A stretch of 64,000 nucleotides of DNA from Larix kaempferi. Its lineage: Eukaryota > Streptophyta > Pinopsida > Pinales > Pinaceae. The translations under genes and the position numbers were made by a program. The notes beneath the pieces were generated by a model. It searched no databases. It saw nothing but the letters and a program-made list of their open reading frames with translations, and had not been told where the DNA came from. The stretch is from NCBI GenBank assembly GCA_027924585.1, contig BSBM01000200.1, forward strand, positions 3,348,001-3,412,000, read 5' to 3'. Positions 10,961 through 24,159 of this stretch are shown in pieces (the first letter of the stretch is position 1; each line of letters starts with the position of its first letter).

Positions 10961-11410
10961 GAATCTACAAAGTATGCACATTCTACGTCATAACGACTTT
11001 CTATAGTTTGCGCATGCGTTTGGAAATAAGAAAAGCTTACTTCGCCCATTTTTTAAAATCACAGCTTCTAGAAGGTTTACGTGGTTTCTTAAAAAACATG
11101 AGTTTATATAAAATGTGTTTTATTTCATAAATGGAATCAACAATGTATGCACATTCTACGTCATAATGACTTTCTATAATTTGCGCATTCCTCTGGAAAT
11201 AAGAAAAGCTTACTTCCACCGTTTTTTAAAATCACGGTTTCTAGAAGGTTTACATGATTTCGTAAAAAACACGAGTTTTTAGAAAATGTGTTTTATTTCA
11301 TAAATGGAATCTAGAAAGTATGAACATTCTACGTCATAACGACTTTCTATAGTTTGTGCATGCGTCCGGAAATAAGAAAAGCTTACTTCCCTCGTTTTTT
11401 AAAATTACAG

Positions 11411-13540
11411 CTTCTAGAAGGTTTACATGATTTCTTAAAAAACACGAGTTTTTAGAAAATGTGTTTTATTTCATAAATGGAATCAACAAAGTATGCACAT
11501 TCTACGTCATAACGACTTTCTATAGTTTGCGCATGCCTCCGGAAATAAGAAAAGCTTACTTCCACCGTTTTTTAAAATCACTGCTTCTAGAAGGTTTACA
11601 TGATTTCTTAAAAAACACGAGTTTTTAGAAAATGTGTTTTATTTCATAAATGGAATCAACAAAGTATGCACATTCTACGTCATAACGACTTTCTATAGTT
11701 TGCGCATGCGTTTGGAAATAAGAAAAGCTTACTTCCCCCGTTTTTTAACATCACAGGTTCTAGAAGGTTTACATGGTTTCTTAAAAAACACGAGTTTTTA
11801 GAAAATGTGTTTTATTTCATAAATGGAATCAACAATGTATGCACATTCTACGTCATAATGACTTTCTATAGTTTGCGCATGCATCCGGAAATAAGAAAAG
11901 CTTACTTCCACCGTTTTTTAAAATCACAGCTTCTAGAAGGTTTACATGATTTCTTAAAAAACACGAGTTTTTAGAAAATGTGTTTTATTTCATAAATGGA
12001 ATCTACAAAGTATGCACATTCTACGTCATAACGACTTTCTATAGTTTGCGCATTCGTCCGGAAATAAGAAAAGCTTACTTCCACCATTTTTTTAAATCAC
12101 AGCTTCTAGAAGGTTTACATGATTTCGTAAAAAACATGAGTTTTTAGAAAATGTGTTTTATTTCATCAATGGAATCTACAATGTATGCACTTTCTACATC
12201 ATAACGACTTTCTATAGTTTGCGCATGAGTCCGGAAGTAAGAAAAGCTTACTTCCACCGTTTTTTAAAATCACAGCTTCTAGAAGGTTTACATGATTTCG
12301 TAAAAAAAAACGAGTTTTTAGAAAATGTGTTTTATTTCATAAATGGAATCTACAAAGTATGCACATTCTACGTCATAACGAATTTCTATAGTTTACGCAT
12401 GAGTCCGGAAGTAAGAAAATCTTACTTCCACCGTTTTTTAAAATCACAGCTTCTAGAAGGTTTACATGATTTCGTAAAAAACACGAGTTTTTAGAAAATG
12501 TGTTTTATTTCATCAATGGAATCAACAAAGTATGCACATTCTACGCCATAACGACTTTCTATAATTTGCGCATGCGTCCGGGAATAAGAAAAGCTTACTT
12601 CCACCGTTTTTTGAAATCACAGCTTCTAGAATGTTTACATGATTTCGTAAAAAACATGAGTTTTTAGAAAATGTGTTTTATTTCATAAATGGAATCTACA
12701 AAGTATGCACATTCTACGTCATAACGACTTTCTATAGTTTGCGCATGAGTCCGGAAGTAAGAAAATCTTACTTCCACCGTTTTTTAAAATCACAGCTTCT
12801 AGAAGGTTTACATGATTTCGTAAAAAACATGAGTTTTTAGAAAATGTGTTTTATTTCATAAATGGAATCTAGAAAGTATGTACATTTTACGTCATAACGA
12901 CTTTCTATAGTTTGCGCTTACGTCCGGAAATAAGAAAAGCTTACTTCCCCCGTTTTTTAAAATCACAGCTTCTAGAAGGTTTACATGATTTCGTAAAAAA
13001 CACGAGTTTTTAGAAAATGTGTTTTATTTCATAAATGGAATCTACAAAGTATGCACATTCTACGTCATAACGACTTTCTATAGTTTGCGCATGCATCCGG
13101 AAATAAGAAAAGCTTACTTCCAGCGTTTTTTAAAATGACAGCTTCTAGAAGTTTTACATGATTTCGTAAAAAACACGAGTTTTTAGAAAATGTGTTTTAT
13201 TTCATAAATGGAATCTAAAAAGTATGCACATTCTACGTCATAACGACTTTTTATAGTTTGCGCATGCGTCCGGAAATAAGTAAAGCTTACTTCCCCCGTT
13301 TTTTAAAATCACAGCTTCTAGAAGGTTTACATGATTTCTTAAAAAACACGAGTTTTCAGAAAATGTGTTTTATTTCATAAATGGAATCGACAAAGTATGC
13401 ACATTCTACGTCATAACGACTTTCTATAGTTTCCTCATGCGTCCGTAAATAAGAAAAGCTTACTTCCACCTTTTTTTAAAATCACAACTTCTAGAAGGTT
13501 TGCATGATTTTGTAAAAAACACGAGTTTTTAGAAAATGTG
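11411..13540 (+). repeat. Long block, copy 3 (about 12 monomers)
   Basis: Matches 6226 onward at an offset of 5,185-5,187 bp, and 1 to about 2,140 at about 11,411 bp. Shared markers are ATCACTGCTTC at 11577, AACATCACAGG near 11747, ACAATGTATGCACTTTC at 12178, CCGGGAATAAG near 12569, GCGCTTACGTCCGG near 12914, AGCGTTTTTTAAAATGACAG near 13122 and TTCCTCATGCGTCCGTAAAT at 13431. It is followed directly by copy 4, so together they form a 12-monomer tandem unit of 2,077 bp. Confidence 0.8.
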
Positions 13541-15495
13541 TTTTATTTCATAAATGGAATCAACAAAGTATGCACATTCTACGTCATAACGACTTTCTAT
13601 AGTTTGCGCATGCATCCGGAAATAAGAAAAGCTTACTTCCACCATTTTTTAAAATCACTGCTTCTAGAAGGTTTACATGATGTCTTAAAAAACACGAGTT
13701 TTTAGAAAATGTGTTTTATTTCATAAATGGAATCAACAAAGTATGCACATTCTACGTCATAACGACTTTCTATAGTTTGCGCATGCGTTTGGAAATAATA
13801 AAAGCTTACTTCCCCCGTTTTTTAACATCACAGGTTCTAGAAGGTTTACATGGTTTCTTAAAAAACACGAGTTTTTAGAAAATGTGTTTTATTTCATAAA
13901 TGGAATCAACAATGTATGCACATTCTACGTCATAATGACTTTCTATAGTTTGCGCATGCATCCGGAAATAAGAAAAGCTTACTTCCACCGTTTTTTAAAA
14001 TCACAGCTTCTAGAAGGTTTACATGATTTCTTAAAAAACACGAGTTTCTAGAAAATGTGTTTTATTTCATAAATGGAATCTACAAAGTATGCAGATTCTA
14101 CGTCATAACGACTTTCTATAGTTTGCGCATGCGTTCGGAAATAAGAAAAGCTTACTTCCACCGTTTTTTGAAATCACAGCTTCTAGAAGGTTTACATGAT
14201 TTCGTAAAAAACATGAGTTTTTAGAAAATGTGTTTTATTTCATAAAGGGAATCTACAATGTATGCACTTTCTACATCATAACGACTTTCTATAGTTTGCG
14301 CATGAGTCCGGAAGTAAGAAAAGCTTACTTCCACCTTTTTTTAAAATCACAGCTTCTAGAATGTTTACATGATTTCGTAAAAAAAACGAGTTTTTAGAAA
14401 ATGTGTTTTATTTCATAAATGGAATCTACAAAGTATTCACATTCTACGTCATAACGAATTTCTATAGTTTACGCATGAGTCCGGAAGTAAGAAAATCTTA
14501 CTTCCACCGTTTTTTAAAATCACAGCTTCTAGAAGGTTTACATGATTTCGTAAAAAACACGAGTTTTTAGAAAATGTGTTTTATTTCATCATTGGAATCA
14601 ACAAAGTATGCACATTCTACGCCATAACGACTTTCTATAGTTTGCGCATGCGTCCGGGAATAAGAAAAGCTTACTTCCACCGTTTTTTGAAATCACAGCT
14701 TCTAGAATGTTTACATGATTTCGTAAAAAACATGAGTTTTTAGAAAATGTGTTTTATTTCATAAATGGAATCTACAAGGTATGCACATTCTACGTCATAA
14801 CGACTTTCTATAGTTTGCGCATGAGTCCGGAAGTAAGAAAATCTTACTTCCACCGTTTTTTAAAATCACAGCTTCTAGAAGGTTTACATGATTTCGTAAA
14901 AAACACGAGTTTTTAGAAAATGTGTTTTATTTCATCAATGGAATCTACAAAGTATGTACATTCTAAGTCATAACGACTTTCTATAGTTTGCGCTTACTTC
15001 CGGAAATAAGAAAAGCTTACTTCCCCCGTTTTTTAAAATCACAGCTTCTAGAAGGTTTACATGATTTCGTAAAAAACACGAGTTTTTAGAAAATGTGTTT
15101 TATTTCATAAATGGAATCTACAAAGTATGCACATTCTACGTCATAATGACTTTCTATAGTTTGCGCATGCGTCCGGAAATAAGAAAAGCTTACTTCCTGC
15201 GTTTTTTAAAATGACAGCTTCTAGAAGTTTTACATGATTTCGTAAAAAACACGAGTTTTTAGAAATTGTGTTTTATTTCATAAATGGAATCTACAAAGTA
15301 TGCACATTCTACGTCATAACGAATTTTTATAGTTTGCGCATGCGTCCGGAAATAAGAAAAGCTTACTTCCCTCGTTTTTTAAAATCACAGCTTCTAGAAG
15401 GTTTACATGATTTCTTAAAAAACACGAGTTTTTAGAAAATGTGTTTTATTTCATAAATGGAATCGACAAAGTATGCACATTCTACGTCATAACGA
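13541..15495 (+). repeat. Long block, copy 4, tandem to copy 3 (2,077-bp unit)
   Basis: Repeats copy 3 at an offset of 2,077 bp (12 monomers plus one base). ATCACTGCTTC is at 13654, ACAATGTATGCACTTTC at 14255, GCGCTTACTTCCGG near 14990, and AAAATGACAG with the shortened TAGAAGTTTTAC near 15210. The junction lies in the monomer that begins at 13488, which starts like the 2.08-kb unit (TTTGCATGATTTTG) and ends like the first unit of the block. At about 15,500 the sequence jumps to the 2,185-kb-type unit carrying TTCTACAGTTTGC. Confidence 0.78.
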
Positions 15496-15499
15496 CTTT

Positions 15500-17680
15500 C
15501 TACAGTTTGCGCATGCGTCCGGAAATAAGAAAAGCTTACTTCCGCCGTTTTTTAAAATCACAGCTTCTAGAAGGTTTACATGATTTCGTAAAAAACACGA
15601 GTTTTTAGAAAATGTGTTTTATTTCATAAATGGAATCAACAAAGTATGCACATTCAACGTCATAACGAATTTCTATAGTTTCTGCATTCGTCCGGAAATA
15701 AGAAAAGCTTACTTCCACCGTTTTTTAAAATCACAGCTTCTAGAAGGTTTACATGATTTCGTAAAAGACACGAGTTTTTAGAAAATGTGTTTTATTTCAT
15801 AAATGGAATCAAGAAAGTATGCATATTCTACATCATAACGACTTTCTATAGTTTGCACATGCGTCCGGAAATAAGAAAAGTTTACTTCCCCCGTTTTTTA
15901 AAATCACAGCTTCTAGTAGGTTTACATGATTTCTTAAAAAACACGAGTTTTTAGAAAATGTGTTTTATTTCATAAATGGAATCAACAAAGTGTGCATATT
16001 CTATATCATAACGACTTTCTATAGTTTGCGCATGCGTTTGGAAATAAGAAAAGCTTACTTCCCCCGTTTTTTAAAATCACAGCTTCTAGAAGGTTTACAT
16101 GATTTCTTAAAAAACATGAGTTTTCAGAAAATGTGTTTTATTTCATAAATGGAATCGACAAAGTATGCACATTCTACGTCATAACGACTTTCTATAGTTT
16201 GCGCATGCGTCCGGAAATAAGAAAAGCTTACTTCCACCATTTTTTAAAATCACAGCTTCTAGAAGGTTTACATGATTTCGTAAAAAAAATGAGTTTTTAG
16301 AAAATGTGTTTTATTTCATAAATGGAATCAACAAAGTATGCACATTCTATGTCATAACGAATTTCTATAGTTTGCGCATTCGTCCAGAAATAAGAAAAGC
16401 TTACTTCCACCGTTTTTTGAAATCACAGCTTCTAGAAGGTTTACATGATTTCGTAAAAATCACGAGTTTTTAGAAAATGTGTTTTATTTCATAAATGGAA
16501 TCTACAAAGTATGCACATTCTACGTCATAACGACTTTCTATAGTTTGCGCATGCGTCCGGAAATAATAAAAGCTTACTTCCACCATTTTTTAAAATCACA
16601 GCTTCTAGAAGGTTTACATGATTTCGTAAAAAACATGACTTTTTAGAAAATGTGTTTTATTTCATAAATGGAATCAACAAAGTATGCACATTCTACGTCA
16701 GAACGACTTTCTATAGTTTGCGCATGTGTACGGAAATAATAAAAGCTTACTTCCACCTTTTTTTAAAATCACAGCTTCTAGAAGGTTTGCATGATTTCTT
16801 AAAAAAGACGAGCTTTTAGAAAATATGTTTTATTTCATAAATGGAATCTACAAAGTATGCACATTCTACGTCATAACGACTATCTATAGTTTGCGCATGC
16901 GGCCGGAAATAAGAAAAGCTTACTTCCACCGTTTTTTAAAATCACAGCTTCTAGAAGGTTTACATGATTTCGTAAAAAACACGAGTTTTTAGAAAATGTA
17001 TTTTATTTCATAAATGGTATCTACAAAGTATGCACATTCTAGATCATAACGACTTTCTATAGTTTGTGCATGCGTCCGGAAATAAGAAAAGCTTACTTCC
17101 GCCGTTTTTTAAAATCACAGCTTCTAGAAGGTTTACATGATTTCTTAAAAAACACGAGTTTTTAGAAAATGTGTTTTATTTCATAAATGGAATCTACAAA
17201 GTATGCACATTCTATGTCATAACGACTTTCTATAGTTTGCGCATGCGTCCGGAAAAAAGAAAAGCTTACTTCCACCGTTTTTTAAAATCACAGCTTCTAG
17301 AAGGTTTACATCATTTCGTAAAAAACATCAGTTTTTAGAAAATGTGTTTTATTTCATAAATGGAATCTGCAAAGTATGCACATTCTACGTCATAACGACT
17401 TTCTATAGTTTGCGCATGAGTTCGGAAATAAGAAAAGCTTACTTCCACCGTTTTTTAAAATCACAGTTTCTAGAAGGTTTACATGATTTCGTAAAAAACA
17501 CGAGTTTTTAGAAAATGTGTTTTATTTCATAAATTGAATCTACAAAGTATGCACATTCTACATCATAACGACTTTCTATAGTTTGCGAATGCGTCCGGAA
17601 ATAAGAAAAGCTTACTTCCCCCGTTTTTTAAAATCACAGCTTCTAGAAAGTTTACATGATTTCTTAAAAAACACAAGTTT
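15500..17680 (+). repeat. Second long segment, third copy split by five extra monomers
   Basis: 15500-15930 matches about 2,185-2,615 (offset 13,315 bp), and 16840-17680 matches about 2,660-3,500 (offset 14,180 bp). The offset difference of 865 bp is exactly five monomers. The intervening units carry GTGTGCATATTC, CATGTGTACGG and AATAATAAAAGC variants not present in copies 1 and 2 at this point. This could be a gain here or a loss in the other copies. Confidence 0.65.
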
Positions 17681-18573
17681 TTAGAAAATGTGTTTTATTT
17701 CATAAATGGAATCAACAAAGTATGCACATTCTACGTCATAACGAATTTCTATAGTTTGCGCATTCGTCCAGAAATAAGAAAAGCTTACTTCCACCGTTTT
17801 TTAAAATCACAGCTTCTAGAAGGTTTACATGATTTCGTAAAAAACACGAGTTTTTAGAAAATGTGTTTTATTTCATAAATGGAATCTACAAAGTATGCAC
17901 ATTCTACGTCATAACGACTTTCTATAGTTTGCGCATGCGTCCGGAAATAATAAAAGCTTACTTCCACCATTTTTTAAAATCACAGCTTCTAGAAGGTTTA
18001 CATGATTTCGTAAAAAACATTAGTTTTTAGAAAATGTGTTTTATTTCATAAATGGAATCAACAAAGTATACACATTCTACATCATAACGACTTTCTATAG
18101 TTTGCGCATGTGTACGGATATAATAAAAGCTTACTTCCACCTTTTTTTAAAATCACAGCTTCTAGAAGGTTTGCATGATTTCTTAAAAAACACGATTTTT
18201 TAGAAAATGTGTTTTATTTCATAAATGGAATCAACAAAGTATGCACATTCTAGGTCATAACGACTTTCTATAGTTTGCCCATTCGTTCAGAAATAAGAAA
18301 AGCTTACTTCCACCGTTTTTTAAAATCACAGCTTCTAGAAGGTTTACATGATTTCGTAAAAAAATACGAGTATTTAGAAAATGTGTTTTATTTCATAAAT
18401 GGAATCTACAAAGTATGGACATTCTACGTCATAATGACTATCTATAGTTTGCGCATGCGTCCGGAAATAAGAAAAGCTTACTTCCACCTTTTTTTAAAAT
18501 CACAGCTTCTAGAAGGTTTACATGATTTCGTAAAAAACACGAGTTTTTAGAAAATGTGTTTTATTTCATAAAT
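17016..18573 (+). repeat. Nine-monomer unit, copy 1 (1,558 bp)
   Basis: Starts at GGTATCTAC with TCTAGATCATAACG. It runs through TTACATCATTTCG, CATGAGTTCGG, TAGAAAGTTTAC, CACAAGTTTTTAG, AATAATAAAAGC and the diagnostic TGTACGGATATAATAAAAG at 18111. The same order restarts at 18574. Its last monomers (18.22-18.57 kb) include GCCCATTCGTTCAG and CGAGTATTTAG units that are missing from the next copy but reappear in related form at 23.1-23.4 kb. Confidence 0.75.
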
Positions 18574-19957
18574 GGTATCTACAAAGTATGCACATTCTAG
18601 ATCATAACGACTTTCTATAGTTTGCGCATGCGTCCGGAAATAAGAAAAGCTTACTTCCACCGTTTTTTAAAATCACAGCTTCTAGAAGGTTTACATGATT
18701 TCTTAAAAAACACGAGTTTTTAGAAAATGTGTTTTATTTCATAAATGGAATCTACAAAGTATGCACATTCTATGTCATAACGACTTTCTATAGTTTGCGC
18801 ATGCGTCCGGAAATAAGAAAAGCTTACTTCCACCGTTTTTTAAAATCACAGCTTCTAGAAGGTTTACATCATTTCGTAAAAAACATGAGTTTTTAGAAAA
18901 TGTGTTTTATTTCATAAATGGAATCTGCAAAGTATGCACATTCTACGTCATAACGACTTTCTATAGTTTGCGCATGAGTTCGGAAATAAGAAAAGCTTAC
19001 TTCCACCGTTTTCTAAAATCACAGTTTCTAGAAGGTTTACATGATTTCGTAAAAAACACGAGTTTTTAGAAAATGTGTTTTATTTCATAAATTGAATCTA
19101 CAAAGTATGAACATTCTACGTCATAACGACTTTCTATAGTTTGCGCATGCGTCCGGAAATAAGAAAAGCTTACTTCCCCCGTTTTTTAAAATCACAGCTT
19201 CTAGAAAGTTTACATGATTTCTTAAAAAACACAAGTTTTTAGAAAATGTGTTTTATTTAATAAATGGAATCAATAAAGTATGCACATTCTACGTCATAAC
19301 GACTTTCTATAGTTTGCGCATTCGTCCAGAAATAAGAAAAGCTTACTTCCACCGTTTTTTAAAATCACAGCTTCTAGAAGGTTTACATGATTTCGTAAAA
19401 AACACGAGTTTTTAGAAAATGTGTTTTATTTCATAAATGGAATCTACAAAGTATGCACATTCTACGTCATAACGACTTTCTATAGTTTGCGCATGCGTCC
19501 GGAAATAATAAAAGCTTACTTCCACCATTTTTTAAAATCACAGCTTCTAGAAGGTTTACATGATTTCGTAAAAAACATTAGTTTTTAGAAAATGTGTTTT
19601 ATTTCATAAATGGAATCAACAAAGTATACACATTCTACATCATAACGACTTTCTATAGTTTGCGCATGTGTACGGATATAATAAAAGCTTACTTCCACCT
19701 TTTTTTAAAATCACAGCTTCTAGAAGGTTTGCATGATTTCTTAAAAAACACGATTTTTTAGAAAATGTGTTTTATTTCATAAATGGAATGAACAAAGTAT
19801 GCACATTCTACGTCATAACGACTTTCTATAGTTTGCGCATGCGTCCGGAAATAAGAAAAGCTTACTTCCACCGTTTTTTAAAATCACAGCTTCTAGAAGG
19901 TTTACATGATTTCGTAAAAAACACGAGTTTTTAGAAAATGTGTTTTATTTCATAAAT
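18574..19957 (+). repeat. Nine-monomer unit, copy 2 shortened to eight monomers (1,384 bp)
   Basis: Follows copy 1 at an offset of 1,558 bp, with TGTACGGATATAATAAAAG at 19669. The next GGTATCTAC/TCTAGATC unit begins 1,384 bp (eight monomers) after the start, so one monomer has been lost. Private changes include TTTAATAAATGG and ATCAATAAAG near 19,260. Confidence 0.75.
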
Positions 19958-20600
19958 GGTATCTACAAAGTATGCACATTCTAGATCATAACGACTTTCT
20001 AAAGTTTGCGCATGCGTCCGGAAATAAGAAAAGCTTACTTCCACCGTTTTTTAAAATCACAGCTTCTAGTAGGTTTACATGATTTCTTAAAAAACACGAG
20101 TTTTTAGAAAATGTGTTTTATTTCATAAATGGAATCTACAAAGTATGCACATTCTATGTCATAACGACTTTCTATAGTTTGCGCATGCGTCCGGAAATAA
20201 GAAAAGCTTACTTCCACCGTTTTTTGAAATCACAGCTTCTAGAAGGTTTACATCATTTCGTAAAAAACATGAGTTTTTAGAAAATGTGTTTTATTTCATA
20301 AATGGAATCTGCAAAGTATGCACATTCTACGTCATAACGACTTTCTATAGTTTGCGCATGAGTTCGGAAATAAGAAAAGCTTACTTCCACCGTTTTTTAA
20401 AATCACAGCTTCTAGAAGGTTTACATGATTTCGTAAAAAACACGAGTTTTTAGAAAATGTGTTTTATTTCATAAATTGAATCTACAAAGTATGCACATTC
20501 TACGTCATAACGACTTTCTATAGTTTGCGCATGCGTCAGGAAATAAGAAAAGCTTACTTCCCCCGTTTTTTAAAATCACAGCTTCTAGAAGGTTTACATG
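19958..20600 (+). repeat. Nine-monomer unit, copy 3, partial
   Basis: Repeats the start of the unit (GGTATCTAC, TCTAGATCATAACG, TCTATGTCAT, TTACATCATTTCG, CATGAGTTCGG, AAATTGAATC) for just under four monomers. It then changes to units resembling 10.6-11.3 kb, with GTCAGAACG and GTTTATATAAAATG near 21,140. Confidence 0.7.
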
Positions 20601-21654
20601 ATTTCTTAAGAAACACGAGTTCTTAGAAAATGTGTTTTATTTCATAACTGGAATCTACAAAGTATGCACATTCTACGTCATAACGACTTTCTATAGTTTG
20701 CGCATGCGTCCGGAAATAAGAAAAGCTTACTTCCACCATTTTTTTAAAATCACAGCTTCTAGAAGGTTTACATGATTTCTTAAAAAACACGAGTTTTTAG
20801 AAGATGTGTTTTATTTCATAAATGGAATCAACAACATATGCACATTCTACGTCAGAACGACTTTCTATAGTTTGTGCATGCGTTTGGAAATAAGAAAAGC
20901 TTACTTCCCCCGTTTTTTAAAATCACAGCTTCTAGAAGGTTTACATGATTTCTTAAAAAACACGAGTTTTTAGAAAATGTGTTTTATTTCATAAATGGAA
21001 TCTACAAAGTATGCACATTCTACGTCATAACGACTTTCTATAGTTTGCGCAAGCGTTTGGAAATAAGAAAAGCTTACTTCCCCCATTTTTTAAAATCACA
21101 GCTTCTAGAAGGTTTACATGGTTTCTTAAAAAACATGAGTTTATATAAAATGTGTTTTATTTCATAAATGGAATCAATAATATATGCACATTCTACGTCA
21201 TAACGACTTTCTATAATTTGCGCATTCCTCTGGAAATAAGAAAAGCTTACTTCCACCGTTTTTTAAAATCACAGCTTCTAGAAGGTTTACATGATTTCGT
21301 AAAAAACATGAATTTTTAGAAAATGTGTTTTATTTCATAAATGGAATCGACAAAGTATGCACATTCTACGTCATAACGACTTTCTATAGTTTCCTCATGC
21401 GTCCGTAAATAAGAAAAGCTTACTTCCACCGTTTTTTAAAATCACAACTTCTAGAAGGTTTGCATGATTTTCTAAAAAACACGAGTTTTTAGAAAATGTG
21501 TTTTATTTCATAAATGGAATCTACAAAGTATGCACATTCTACATCATAACGACTTTCTATAGTTTGCGCATGCGTCCGGAAATAAGAAAAGCTTACTTCC
21601 ACCGTTTTTTAAAATAATAGCTTCTAGAAGGTTTACATGATTTCTTAAAAAACA

Positions 21655-22605
21655 CGAGTTTTTAGAAAATGTGTTTTATTTCATCAATGGAATCTACAAA
21701 GTATGCACATTCTACGTCATAACGACTTTCTATAGTTTGCGCATGCGTCCGGAAATAAGAAAAGCTTACTTCCACCATTTTTTGAAATCACAGTTTCTAG
21801 AAGGTTTACATGATTTCGTAAAAAACATGAGTTTTTAGAAAATGTGTTTTATTTCATAAATGGAATCTACAATGTATGCACTTTCTACATCATAACGACT
21901 TTCTATAGTTTGCGCATGAGTCCGGAAGTAAGAAAAGCTTACTTCCACCGTTTTTTAAAATCACAGCTTCTAGAAGGTTTACATGATTTCGTAAAAAAAA
22001 CGAGTTTTTAGAAAATGTGTTTTATTTAATAAATGGAATCTACAAAGTATGCACATTCTACATCATAACGAATTTCTATAGTTTACGCATTAGTCCGGAA
22101 GTAAGAAAATCTTACTTCCACCGTTTTTTAAAATCACAGCTTCTAGAAGGTTTACATGATTTCGTAAAAAACACGAGTTTTTAGAAAATGTGTTTTATTT
22201 CATCAATGGAATCAACAAAGTATGCACATTCTACGCCATAACGACTTTCTATAGTTTGCGCATGCGTCCGGGAATAAGAAAAGCTTACTTCCACCGTTTT
22301 TTGAAATCACAGCTTCTAGAATGTTTAGATGATTTCGTAAAAAACATGAGTTTTTAGAAAATGTGTTTTATTTCATAAATGGAATCTACAAAGTATGCAC
22401 ATTCTACGTCATAACGACTTTCTATAGTTTGCGCATGAGTCCGGAAGTAAGAAAATCTTAATTCCACCGTTTTTTAAAATCACAGCTTCTAGAAGGTTTA
22501 CATGATTTCGGAAAAAACATGAGTTTTTAGAAAATGTGTTTTATTTCATAAATGGAATCTACAAAGTATGTACATTCTACGCCATAACGACTTTCTATAG
22601 TTTGC
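21655..22605 (+). repeat. Long block, copy 5 (partial, about 5.5 monomers)
   Basis: Matches about 14,041-14,991 at an offset of 7,614 bp (44 monomers). The ACAATGTATGCACTTTC unit (21869), the TACGCATTAGTCCGGAAG unit and the CCGGGAATAAG unit follow in the same order, then TGTACATTC. It leaves the block at GCGTCCGCTAATAATAAAAG near 22,610, where the other copies carry GCGCTTAC. Confidence 0.7.
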
Positions 22606-24159
22606 GCATGCGTCCGCTAATAATAAAAGCTTACTTCCACAATTTTTTAAAATCACAGCTTCTAGAAGGTTTACATGATTTCGTAAAAAACACGAGTTTT
22701 TAGAAAATGTGTTTTATTTCATAAATGGAATCTACAAAGTATGCACATTCTACGTCATAACGACTTTCTATAGTTTGCGCATGCGTCCGAAAATAAGAAA
22801 AGCTTACTTCCAGCGTCTTTTAAAATGACAGCTTCTAGAAGTTTTACATGATTTCGTAAAAAACATGAGTTTTTAGAAAATTTGTTTTATTTCAAAAATG
22901 GAATCTACAAAGTATGCACATTCTACGTCATAACGACTTTTTATAGTTTGCGCATGCGTCTGGAAATAAGAAAAGCTTACTTCCAGCGTTTTTTAAAATG
23001 ACAGCTTCTAGAAGTTTTAAATGATTTCGTAAAAAACACGAGTTTTTAGAAAATGTGTTTTATTTCATAAATGGAATCAACAAAGTATGCACATTCTACG
23101 TCATAACGACTTTCTATAGTTTGCGCATTCGTCCAGAAATAAGAAAAGCTTACTTCCACCGTTTTTTAAAATCACAGCTTCTAGAAGGTTTACATGATTT
23201 CGTAAAAAAACACGAGTATTTAGAAAATGTGTTTTATTTCATAAATGGAATATACAAAGTATGCACATTCCACGTCATAACGACTATCTATAGTTTACGC
23301 ATGCGGCCGGAAACAAGAAAAGCTTACTTCCACCGTTTTTTAAAATCACAGCTTCTAGAAGGTTTACATGATTTCGTAAAAAACACGAGTTTTTAGAAAA
23401 TGTGTTTTATTTCATAAATGGTATGTACAAAGTATGCACATTCTAGATCATAACGACTTTCTATAGTTTGCGCATGCGTCCAGAAATAGGAAAAGCTTAC
23501 TTCCACCGTTTTTTAAAATCACAGCTTCTAGAAGGTTTACATGATTTCTTAAAAAACACGAGTTTTTAGAAAATGTGTTTTATTTCATAAATGGAATCTA
23601 CAAAGTATGCACATTCTATGTCATAACGACTTTCTATAGTTTGCGCATGCATCCGGAAATAAGAAAAGCTTACTTCCACCGTTTTTTGAAATCACAGCTT
23701 CTAGAAGGTTTACATCATTTCGTAAAAAACATGAGTTTTTAGAAAATGTGTTTTATTTCATAAATGGAATCTGCAAAGTATGCACATTCTACGTCATAAC
23801 GACTTTCTATAGTTTGCGCATGCGTTTGGAAGTAAGAAAAGCTTACTTCCCGTATTTTTTAAAATCACAGCTTCTGGAAGGTTTACATGTTTTCTTAAAA
23901 AACATGAGTTTTTAGAAAATGTGTTTTATTTCAAAAATGGAATCAACAAAGTATGCACATTCTACGTCATAATGACTTTCTATGGTTTGCGCATGCGTCC
24001 GGAAATAAGAAAAGCTTACTTCCACCGTTTTTTAAAATCACAACTTCTAGAAGTTTTACATGATTTCGTAAAAAACATGAGTTTTTAGAAAATGTGTTTT
24101 ATTTCATAAATGGAATCTACAAAGTATGCACATTCTACGTCATAACGACTTTCTATAGT

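Larger units (their letters stand above)
1..23850 (+). repeat. Array domain A: long-block and 9/12-monomer higher-order repeats
   Basis: About 138 monomers share variants that are absent or rare further right. These include CATGAGTCCGGAAGTAAG-type units, TCTAGATCATAACG with GGTATCTAC, TTATATAAAATG, TCCTCATGCGTCCGTAAAT, CACATTCAACG, and TTACATCATTTCG. These diagnostic units recur in the same order several times, which shows that multi-monomer segments were duplicated as blocks. The right edge is placed where the last GGTATGTAC/TCTAGATC unit (about 23.42 kb) and its partner units give way to TTCTGGAAGG and AGAAACGCTTAC units. Confidence 0.75.

Noticed and set aside
12153-12494. Longer open frames of 113 codons at 12153-12494, 23055-23396 and 35682-36023
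   Set aside because: Each spans two monomers because an extra base, usually in the A-run near monomer position 27-32, makes one unit 174 bp and keeps the frame. This is slippage in a homopolymer, not a gene.
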